Assembly (NCBI GenBank): GCA_047967505.1
Contig: CM106539.1
Origin: Dipteris shenzhenensis
Taxonomy: Eukaryota; Polypodiophyta; Polypodiopsida; Gleicheniales
Reading direction: 5' to 3' (one strand)
DNA: 64,000 nucleotides
Positions 55,440 through 64,000 of the stretch are shown here, piece by piece; the stretch's first letter is position 1; every line of letters starts with the position of its first letter. A model generated the notes under the pieces. The model made no database searches. It was given only the letters and a program-made list of their open reading frames with translations, and was not told the DNA's origin. Made by a program: the position numbers and the translations under genes.

Positions 55440-56010
55440 CACATTCCTATCCCCACAGGTCACCGTCTTAGTGCTATCCCCACGACCATCTCCATAGTGC
55501 TATCCCACCATTAAAACGTGGTCTTAGCCCTTATCCCCACAACCTAAAATCTGACCGCTGTCTAACACACCACCCTAATTAATGCATGTCAAAATCAGGT
55601 ATCCCACCGGTCTGATAGTTGTTGATCCATGGCCTTGAGCTCATGCCCACGACCATCACCATAGTCTTATCCCTATGCCCGTTGCCATATTTGTAACCCG
55701 CGATCGGTGCCTGAAGCTTACCCCCGCGACCATTTTCATCTAGTATCCTGTCGATCTGGATATCCTACCAACCGGTTCCTTAAACTCATCCCTACGACCA
55801 TTGTCATACTGCCAACCCCGCACCTATTGCCTTACAATTGTCCCACTGACCTTATCATCCCTCCGCCCATAGTCTTTGCTCATCCCCATGACCGGGGGGA
55901 TACCAACTTCATCCTATTTCATCGACACATATCACTTCCTATCCCTATGACCATCACCTTAGCTTTATCCTTACGATTGTCACCATAATCCTATCCCTAG
56001 GATCATCGGG
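55440..56010 (+). repeat. Degenerate minisatellite related to the 26-bp array at 62.2 kb
   Basis: Units of the type CGACCATC(G/A)CCATA-TATCCC recur irregularly. Same consensus core as 62218-62672 but more diverged. Confidence 0.55.
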
Positions 56011-57009
56011 ATATCTCTAGGGTAGTCCCAAAAAAATACGTAATTAAAGTTTAAGCCAAAGTGTTTCCCTTTTGAGGTCTTATACATGCACTTGAGATCT
56101 AGTAGAATTTTGTCCAAGGAACCAGTGTCGAAGGACAGTGCTTTGAGCTACGCTTAGCACACCTTTTGCCCTAGTAACTGATAGCTCGATTCCTAGATCC
56201 CACTCTGTAATAGGACCCCGATAGGAGGATCCATCTAGCTCCAATGAGACACAGAGCTTGAATGAGGAGATGCAAAACCCCACAGGTTTGAGGGCTTCCA
56301 AAGCCCCCTTCACTAGCTTGGCTCCTCCCAACTCTCCTGCTCCTTTAGTAGAGTCCCAATTGAGGTACAATCACCAACATGTTTGGACTTTTAGGCCAAA
56401 CAGATTCGGCAGACATGGAGAACCCCTTTGCTAGTATGTCTATGGGAAGGGAAGGACAGCAACAACCAGCTCCTGAACCACATACAGGGACTGAAACCAC
56501 CTTTGTGGACCCAGGACCCATAGCTTTCGCAAGGCACCCTTAGTGGGAACGCATGGAGGATGAAGACCCATGGATGCAGGACTTCATGGGACAAGGACCC
56601 TAGCTGGGGAGATGCAAGAGGCTCTCAAGGGGAGGCATCTTATGAACTCCCAACCTTCCAGGTGCCTCTGACCCTCGCTGGCTATTTGGCACCCCATGTT
56701 CCACCCTATCACCCAATACAGGGAACCTCCATGCAAATGCCCCATGACCCACCCCCGTAGGGAGTCCGACCATTCCCACCCACCTCTGTTCCTCTAATGA
56801 ATGGAGGGCTTGGTGCATCTACCCCAATGCCGATACCAACATCTCAATGGATTCCACCACCAAGGCTAGCCTTGAGGCCGCCCCTACATCCCATCAGGCC
56901 CATAATGGCGCCACCCCCACCAGCTTCTCAAACGGTGTTATCAAATGTGAATGCCCTAGGAAGCGGGGCTACACCACTCTCACTTGCACCATTGTTTCCA
57001 GTAGGTATC

Positions 57010-57600
57010 ACGAATCTTTCAAGGAGTTGACCCATAGCCATCTCCAAGTTTATTACTAGATTCCTTAGGGAAGGAGATCCGGTCTCCCATGCGGAGTGAT
57101 TTGAGTAGATATGTGAAACATTTGGGGCACCCATAGATCTAGAAATGGCTAGTGCGTTTGGTCTGTCTGCATGGCACGGCAAGCCAATGGTATAGGGCTC
57201 TCACCCCAAAAGAAAAAGTCAACTAGGAGATGCTGAGAAAAGCCTTCATTGTAGGGTTTGCCCATAGTGGACGTAAATGGAGCCTGATTATTCAGTTATA
57301 TGAGGTTAAGCAGAATGACAAGGAATCCCTTTGAGATTACATAGCTAGAATCAAGCACCTCGATTCTCGTTGCAAACCATACAAGTAGATGAGCGACAAA
57401 CTATTGTTGCCCTGCTTCCTCATTGGATCGGCTAACCCGAAGCTGATGATTATGAACCCTACCTCCTTCAAACTATGCAGTAAGGTGGCTATCCATATAA
57501 GTGATAATATGATGGACAAGGTTGCCCTTTTTGAGGTCCTTGCCCTAACCTATGTATCAAGTGAGACCCCCATTAGCCTTGATGGCCCTGCCTAATCCCA
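57010..57600 (+). pseudogene. Gypsy gag
   Basis: KFITRFLREGDPVSHAE, ICETFGAPIDLEMASAFGLS, then in shifted frames LTPKEKVN and KAFIVGFAHSGRKWSLIIQL. YEVKQNDKESL and DYIARIKHLDSRCKPYK follow the Retrotrans_gag pattern (GDP...F...L.G.A..W...L...F...F...Q...ESL..Y..R...L). Four or more stops interrupt. Confidence 0.7.
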
Positions 57601-58429
57601 TAAATGCACAATGTGCCCCGTTGGCTAGCTCAGGGTAGTACAAAGCGCATCAGGCTTCCCTACTACCACTACCCATACTAGGTCCCCAACCTACCCCACC
57701 CCGTATAGGTCTTGTCAATCAAGTATTGGTTGAGGAAGTGCCCAATGATTGGGAAAAAATGGATCCGAATCATGGACCCCTTGACTACTACCCTTATGAG
57801 GAAGGAAGTGGCACCCTAATTCACTACCTCCTGCAAGATGATCAGCAAGTCTAATATGTAATAGAGGCTCAAAGCTTGGTACATAATTTCCAGGAAAAGT
57901 TTTAGCATAAACTCAAGGCAACAAGTAGAGGGTTGGATATTGTCCATCCAGCCCACTTGACCACTCACCAAGGGGCAAAGGCACTCAAGGTGCAAAAAAG
58001 AGTAGAAGAAGAGGAACATTCTAGCTTCGGTAGGTCAAAGGCTCCAGATCTGATGCAACGAATGATCCAAGAGGACCCGGTATTGAAAAACCTACACGAA
58101 TAAGGAGACCTTTATGGTTTTGAGGATTTGCTATCAGTCAAAAGGGAGACCACCACACAGGAACCTTGTGATAGCGCTGAGTTGGTAACCTTCCTCTTGA
58201 CCGAGGTAAAAATGCCAATCGCCTCCTTATTGAGAGGGAATCCTATCCTTTGTTGAGACCTATTCAAGTGGATGAACGGACGACTCTTGCCCCAAGAACT
58301 GCTAGCTTTTGAGGTCAATCAATCACTAGAGGAGGGACAAAAATTACCCCAGGTACCCATCAATAAGCTAGGCCAATACTTCAAGGATGATGACATGAAT
58401 GTGGCTATCCCCATAACCTATTAGCACCA

Positions 58430-58720
58430 AAAGGTTGATGGTATCCTAGATGGGGGAGGGGAGTGAGTGTCTGTACCAAGGAATGTTGGGTGAAGTTGGA
58501 AAAACCTACGCTCGAGCAAACCCATCTGGTGGTGAAGTTAGCCGATGGTGGTACTGGAGAACCCTTGGGAGTCCTCACTAGTATTAACATCAAAGTATTC
58601 AGTTTCACATAACCCGTCAAGTTTGTAGTCATGGACTTGACCCAGCAGCCATCACAATATGAAGCCATCCTAGGCATGCACTTTTTGTGAATGTCCAAGC
58701 TCATGCACGACTGGCGTACT
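58430..58720 (+). pseudogene. Gypsy retropepsin-like protease
   Basis: VDGILDGGGE is a possible protease active-site remnant. VVKLADGGTGEPLGVLTSIN, VKFVVMDLTQQPSQYEAILG and MHFL match the flap and ILG motifs of Gypsy proteases (V.VAdG...G.....F.VmD....YdaILGxdwL). A stop lies between them. Confidence 0.6.
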
Positions 58721-59206
58721 GATAACATCTATCTACGGCATGACAAACAAATCATGCGGGTGGGTGGACTTGCACACCTACCAAGCCCACCCATTTATTT
58801 TCCACGGAATCTGACACAACCATCAAGATAGCATCCCTAAAGCTGTTCCAACCCTGTGAGAGGGAAGAGGATGAAAAAGAGTCCAATGAATTTCAGTATG
58901 CATGGCTCCCCAAGACATAATTCTCTCAAAACTAGATGCACATCCTAGACAACATTGATGTTCCAGAGAGAATAGGGTTCCAAATTATGACACCCAAACT
59001 CGAGGGGTTGACCCCGGTGGTTTCCCTTAGGATGTTTAACATGCTCAAACCCTGCAAGGTGAGCAAGGGGATAGTAAGGGTCAAATCCAGACCTCCACTG
59101 GCTAGGCTACGTTGGTGCCACTACCGCCCATCATGAGTTCTCCTCTAATTGGTGGGGGGCTAGGGTAAGCAAGGTAACCTCACAGTTGGCTTTATAACTA
59201 CCATGA

Positions 59207-59525
59207 AAGATCCCCCTTTAGTCTGAAAATCCCATTATCCAAAAGCTCTAGCTAAGGCCCAGGCTAAGAGGACCACTCCGACTAAGGCCAAGGCCAAGAG
59301 GACCACTCCCCCTGAAAATCCCATTATCCAAAAGCTTCGGCTAAAGACAAGGCCAAGAGGACCACTCCCCCTGAAAGAATAGAAGAAGAAAATGGGGAGA
59401 AGGAGGATCTGCCATGAAAGATCACCCTTCAGTCCGAAAATCCCATTATCCAAAAGCTTAGCTAAGGCTAAGAGGACCACTCCCCCTGAAGGAATAGAAG
59501 AAGAAAATGGGGAGGAGGAGGATCT
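59207..59525 (+). repeat. Imperfect tandem repeat inside the Gypsy remnant
   Basis: AAAATCCCATTATCCAAAAG occurs three times (near 59226, 59315 and 59439), with AGAGGACCACTCC units and two copies of AATAGAAGAAGAAAATGGGG. Confidence 0.85.
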
Positions 59526-59814
59526 ACGATAGGTACCAGCCCACTACAAGGCCTACATGATCAAGGATTGCAATATCTTATATACCAATAGGCCAAAAGA
59601 TCTTGAGAAGATGGGTGATCCCAACGATATGATGGCCCCGCCCCGGTCAAAAAGGTAAACTTGGCTACAGAAGGTCAGCACACCCAAGCAGTATTCATAG
59701 CCATGATCTCTCCCCCAATGAGGAGAATGGTCTAATAGCACTCTTATGAGAATACAAGGACTGTATGACCTGGAAATACACATATATAAAAGGGGTGCCC
59801 ACTAAAGTTGTGCA

Positions 59815-60365
59815 ACACATATGATACCCATGCTTGACAATGCCAAGCCCATACGTCAACATCCCTACCCTATAAATCCATTTGTATTGATTGGGAGCAC
59901 AAGCTCATTGCAACCTTGTGGGCCTACTGAACATCCTACAAAGTGGCCATGAACTGTAACCCCTTCAGAGTGGAGGGACTTATGCCAATGGAATACGTGG
60001 TACCTAGCCTCTTCCCCTTACAATCAAGGAGAGGCTCACTGAGAATGCCTTGGCAGAACGCTCGATTGACCTTGAAAAGCTAGATGAGACGAGGTTGTGT
60101 GCAACCTACTGCCTTCGGGTGAAGGGGCAACGCAAGAAATGGTTCGACCGTAACCTCAAGAATAAGGACCTCATAGAGGAGGGTGATCTTGCACTCCTCT
60201 ATAACGTTTGTAATACCAAACATAAGCTCAAGTACTGAGGGCCCATGGGTCCCTACCATATAGTAGAGATCACTCCATAAGGGGCATGCCAGATAGCCAC
60301 CCTATATGGAGTAGAAATGGAAGGATACCTTAACGGGAACAAATTGAAGAGATATTACGGACCGC
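59815..60365 (+). pseudogene. Gypsy RT start joined to integrase C-terminus
   Basis: MLDNAKPIRQHPYPINP (59832-59880) is the RT entry motif (DxxxPVRQRPYRxxP). About 150 bp later LEKLDETRLCATYCLRVKGQ, KKWFDRNL, FxxGDLALLYN, GPMGPYHIVEI, GACQIATLYG and NGNKLKRYYG form the Gypsy integrase C-terminal tail (GDLVL...GPY.V.....GA..L....G....NG..LK.YY). Stops and frameshifts are present. The bulk of pol between them has been deleted. Confidence 0.75.
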
Positions 60366-60499
60366 TCACCTTGCCTACCCTCCAAGCCATCCATAGAGAA
60401 AAAGAGCTCAAGGTCGATGTAGCCCAGATGAAATGCTAGGCCATCGAGGAAGCCAAGGAATGAAATGCCAAACTCAGGCAACATAAGCAAATGACAATG

Positions 60500-62215
60500 C
60501 TTAAGGCAATGCTTGAACACCCAGGACCAACTGATGAGCTAACGATAGAACCAGCCAGGTTGCATGTCCAATTATAGGGCCCAAGCTTTAAGCATCCGAG
60601 CACTCATGGATCCAAGAGTGAGCCACAAATTCATCTCATGTGATGTATGCGAGAAGATGTAGGTACTGCTAAACCTCACCGTTGCTTTAGTATGCACTAT
60701 TAATGGCCAACTCTTAATTACACTAGGATTTGTGAATTTGAGTCTAACGGTTGTTTGCCAGAGGTAATAGAGATCACTTTTATGTTCTCCCCATAGAAGC
60801 AACTAAAGAATAGATAATATTAGGAAGGACTTGGTGCTACGTCGTGAATTGTCAAATTGACGGGAGGGCCAGAACAGCTTCCCTCATGAATGGTGGGAGG
60901 GCCATAACATCTTCCCTCAGGAATGGTGGGAGGATTGTGGTAATTCTACTTTGTGAACCATGTCCTGATCCCTCTACTGCACCACCACTGGACCAAGGCA
61001 AGGAAGTTCTAAGGAAGGATGGACCTGAAACTCCATCCACATCTAACCCTCAAATGCCGTACCCTCCGAAGAAAGTCTGACCTTGGAAGGAACAAAGAAT
61101 CAACTGAGATGGTGGCTAGGTACGATTGCCAATTACTCCACCGTTGTTGTCGCCCACTTAGAGATGCCGTGAACAATAGGCACAAGAGGCTATTCTCTAT
61201 GATCATCACTAATTCAAGCAGAGTATGGCTCCCTAATCACTCTTGAGATGACTCTGATGTGGGCAACCCCACCTAGGAGGACACGATGCCATCCATTGCC
61301 TCACCTCCTAGGCCCTACTCCACCACCCCAATCATAGCATACCCTCAAGTGCTGAGTCACCAATCAAGCTCTTGGAAAGCCAAGATAGTTATAAAGGCAA
61401 GCAGGTTGTCTAGGTACCAAAGTTCAAATCCCAAACCGTGGGGTTATGAGGGTAGTAACACAAGAACTTGTGTGAACTGTGGATGCAGTACCACAAGAAC
61501 CTACCATCAAACCAATCGCAACAACCAAACCAAAGAGTCTCGAATGTGCCCTAGAGTACCACAAATTGTACAACTCAACACGAGGATCTCCTAAGACTGC
61601 AACGAAGCAATACAAGGATTGACCCCCATAATGCGGGGAGTTACACAAGGACCTTGCTCCTAGTCCGAAGGCGAACCGTCAAAGGTTGTTCCGCTCATAC
61701 CATCATCACCAATGGAACTGCCCAAACCATGAGAGCCAGTTTTTGTATCGATGGCAGTCACACAAGAACCCTCTTATCCCATGACAACAAATCTTCCCGC
61801 AAAGGATCGTCACCATGCCAATGCACCTCTATCGACCAAAATGAGGCACAAGTTAGACACATGCTCTACATGGCTGTTAACATGTTATGTGGCAACACGA
61901 CATTTGTCACCACCACATTGCACATGATCATCCAGTCCAAGTCTAGGTGAGTCAGTATGGTAGGCATATCACCACAATGCACGCGTAGCTTACAAGTTAC
62001 CTCCCTACACATACACCCACACGTCTTCATGATTAGCACTAGGTGATTATGGTTGGTACATCCATTCCACATGTTTTGTATTCTTGCACGTTGACCTCAT
62101 AGTTCACCACCTCACACTCACAACCACCCCTTCATAACCCTTTCCCACCCCTCTCTCTCTCCCTCCTACTCTTTTCCACTTTCCCCCTTCTTCTATTTCT
62201 TTACTTTTCTCAAGC
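60500..62215. other. Noncoding stretch, probably Gypsy-derived in part
   Basis: A 39-bp doublet lies near 60865-60935 (TTCCCTCATGAATGGTGGGA and TTCCCTCAGGAATGGTGGGA). ACCACAAGAACC-type units recur at 61450-61760, resembling the region near 14.8-15.1 kb. A pyrimidine-rich run lies at 62120-62210. No gene supported. Confidence 0.45.
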
Positions 62216-62217
62216 AA

Positions 62218-62672
62218 ATATCCCATCGACCGTTGCCATTTTACTATCCCGTCGATTGTTGCCATCTTACTATCCCGCCGACCGTTGCCATTTTACTATC
62301 TCGTCAGCCATTGCCATTTTGCTATTCTGCCAACCATTGCCATTTTACTATCTTGTCGGCCATTGCCATTTTGCTATCCCACCGACCATCGCTATTCTAC
62401 TATCCTACTGATCATCGCCATCCCAATATCCCGCTGGCCATTGCTAGTTTACTATCCCACTAGCCGTTTCCATTTTGCTATCCCGTCGACTGTTGCCATT
62501 TTACTATCCCACTAGTCGTTGCCATTTTACTATCCCATCGATGGTCGCTATTCTACTATCCCACTGGTCATCGCATCCCGATATCCCACCAACCGTTGCC
62601 ATTTTGCTATCCCATCGATTGTTGCCATCCTGATATCCCATCGACCATCGCCTTACGCCATCCCCCTAGCCA
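62218..62672 (+). repeat. 26-bp minisatellite, about 17 copies
   Basis: The consensus unit CCGTTGCCATTTTACTATCC plus CGTCGA repeats with almost constant 26-bp spacing and scattered substitutions. Because 26 is not a multiple of 3, the same peptide-like pattern appears in successive frames; these frames are not genes. Confidence 0.95.
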
Positions 62673-62679
62673 TAGGGAT

Positions 62680-63049
62680 AGTAAAATCTATAAAAAGGAA
62701 CCCTATCCCCTCGGGTCGTCGCCATACTAGTTGTAGTCAAACTCTGTCAAAAGTCTCCAACCCCCTCTAGCCCCCTTTCCTCTTCCAGACAGCAACTAAG
62801 CACTCAGTTCATGTCCTCATCCTCCTCCTCTTCTACCTATTCCCTCATTACTCAATTGCCCTCGTTCTTCCCAATGGATCCTAAAAATGAGTTTTATGAG
62901 TTCAAGACAGAGCTTGGCCTCCATCCCCCTATTCCATAAGCCACCGACCCCTCCAAGTCACAGAGCACGCCTTCTGCCGCAATCCAAATGCCCTCTGACT
63001 TTCAAGCTAAAGATTTGCAAGTGGAGGAAGATATCTCTATGCAATAGGC
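62680..63049 (+). other. Possible leader and gag start of another retroelement
   Basis: TCTATAAAAAGGAACC follows the minisatellite like a TATA box. A frame near 62812 then starts MSSSSSSSTYSLITQLPSFF, continues with MDPKNEFYEF and soon meets a stop. It is cut at 63050 by the Copia IV LTR. The identity is not established. Confidence 0.35.
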
Positions 63050-63410
63050 TGTGAAGACAGTGGGAGAGAAGTAAGGAGTCTCACTTGTAGCTTTCTCACA
63101 TACACAATGGGGGAATACACACAAAGGTGGAGGCTAAAAACAGTTTTCCTCTTCTTAGTTATGAAAGCTAAAAAGAACTCTCTCTTTTTGTACAAAAGGA
63201 ATAGATGAACCCTATATGTGGGTATCAAACCAAACTCAGCTAGCCTAGGAAACATACTAACTGAGCCACTAACTAGAGTACATAAAGATAGCTATCATCT
63301 AGCTGTTATTCATGGGCGGTGTACCAACCACATCTACAGCTAACAAGTCGGTGACATAAATGCACAGCGGCCACCCTAGCATATCACAAGTGGAGCTCGA
63401 TATCTCAACA
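63050..63410 (-). repeat. 3' LTR of Copia IV
   Basis: Minus strand TGTTGAGATATCGAG to GTCTTCACA, 361 bp. Contains ACCCACATATAGGGTTC (TATA-like). Differs from the solo LTR by substitutions and a ~10-bp AAAAAGAGAGAG insertion. Confidence 0.92.
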
Positions 63411-63419
63411 CTCCCCCTC

Positions 63420-64000
63420 AAGCTCAATCCCAATTCCTGCACACCAAGCAGGTCTCTGAACTTGCACAGCTTCTCTGCACCCAATGCCTTCGTGAATATG
63501 TCAGCTACCTGGTCCTCTGTGCTGACATAAACTAAATCAATAAAACCTACTAGAACGTTCTCCCACACATAGTGATAATGCACCTCAATGTGCTTTGTTC
63601 TAGCATGATAGACTGGGTTATTTGCCAAGTATATACTGCTCATGTTGTCATAATAAATGACTAGCCCATCTTTAGACTGATGCATACCATAAAGTAGCTT
63701 ATGCAACCAAGCTACCTCACATGCAGCCATTGCTGCACCCCTGTACTCAGCCTCTATGCTCGACAAGGCAACTGTAGGCTATTACTTGCTGCTCCAAGTG
63801 ACTGCAGCACTCCCAAAAGAGAGCACATATCCACTGGTAGATCGTCTATCAAAAATGCTACCAACCCAATCAGCATCAGTGTATCCATGCAACTGTATCT
63901 GAACCCTAGTCTCATAAAATAGTCCATACTACAATGTGGACTTCACATACTTGAGTATGCATCTAGCTGCATCCAAATGCAGTTTCCTTGGAGCCTGCAT
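63420..64000 (-). pseudogene. Copia IV RNase H (interrupted)
   Basis: Minus strand: LHGYTDADWVGSIFDRRSTS, then a double stop (TAA TAG, about 63780-63785) within the SSKxQPTVALSS motif. SSIEAEYRGAAMAACEVAWL, NPVYHARTKHIEVHYHYV and VADIFTKALG follow. The stop at 63420 region ends pol just before the polypurine tract. Confidence 0.85.

Larger units (their letters stand above)
56400..60500 (+). mobile_element. Ty3/Gypsy element, deleted and decayed
   Basis: Gag, a retropepsin-like region, the first residues of RT and the C-terminal tail of integrase appear in Gypsy order on the plus strand. Most of RT, RNase H and the integrase core are missing. LTRs are not identified; minisatellites of one family lie on both sides. 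Confidence 0.7.
63050..64000 (-). mobile_element. Copia IV: 3' end of a Ty1/Copia element
   Basis: Minus-strand RNase H, polypurine tract (GCTTGAGGGGGAG) and 3' LTR are in the window; the rest lies to the right. The LTR is the same family as the solo LTR at 40160-40511, at roughly 85-90% identity by eye. Confidence 0.9.

Noticed and set aside
62233-62770. Overlapping Tyr/Pro/His-rich open frames
   Set aside because: They are produced by the 26-bp minisatellite, whose unit length shifts frame each copy; no start context or domain.
1-64000. tRNA or rRNA genes
   Set aside because: No cloverleaf or conserved rRNA segments were recognised; tRNA-like strings are retroelement primer-binding sites.

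Overview
The window is nuclear DNA from a land plant. Three host genes are recognisable: a seven-exon uracil-DNA glycosylase, an intronless secreted class 3 lipase-like protein, and a two-exon stellacyanin-type phytocyanin. They lie in a sea of retroelements with tRNA-iMet-type primer-binding sites. The low gene density, long noncoding stretches and many decayed Ty1/Copia, Ty3/Gypsy and LINE copies suit a large-genome plant such as a fern or gymnosperm. I cannot fix the species from the sequence alone. No bacterial genes, CRISPR array, tRNA or rRNA was found.

Layout. 1-3.4 kb: decayed Copia (minus strand) split by a 1.55-kb insertion with a 7-bp target duplication. 5.07-7.95 kb: complete but non-coding LTR retrotransposon (called NA1 here) with LTRs, primer site, polypurine tract and target duplication. 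8.2-13.3 kb: minisatellite, pyrimidine-rich module, then the UDG gene. 13.3-19 kb: noncoding DNA and two ~1-kb LTR-like direct repeats. 19-20.1 kb: LINE fragment (minus). 20.3-23.8 kb: probable second non-autonomous LTR element (NA3, minus) with a 97-codon ORF of unknown function. 24.1-25.1 kb: lipase. 26.4-31.7 kb: Copia RNase H relic, a Harbinger-like MITE next to a LINE (minus), and a Copia tail with an inverted duplication. 34.9-36.3 kb: phytocyanin. 37.4-42 kb: Copia III, broken by a solo LTR. 42.8-51.6 kb: a gag-only Copia relic (Copia V, minus) split by a very young full-length Copia (Copia II). 53.8-56 kb: several degenerate tandem arrays. 56.4-60.5 kb: deleted Gypsy element. 62.2-62.7 kb: 26-bp minisatellite. 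63.05-64 kb: 3' end of Copia IV (minus), the same LTR family as the solo LTR.

Main observation. Young Copia II and the two pol-less elements NA1 and NA3 share leader organisation: a motif-rich stretch followed by a conserved ~62-bp box. In Copia II the motif-rich stretch is an array with 13 exact CCACGTCA copies, a bZIP C/G-hybrid core. In NA3 the same array is present but decayed. This looks like an autonomous element with its non-autonomous satellites, sharing a leader signal possibly used for packaging, dimerisation or transcription. The function is inference. The host genes are not evidently linked in one pathway.
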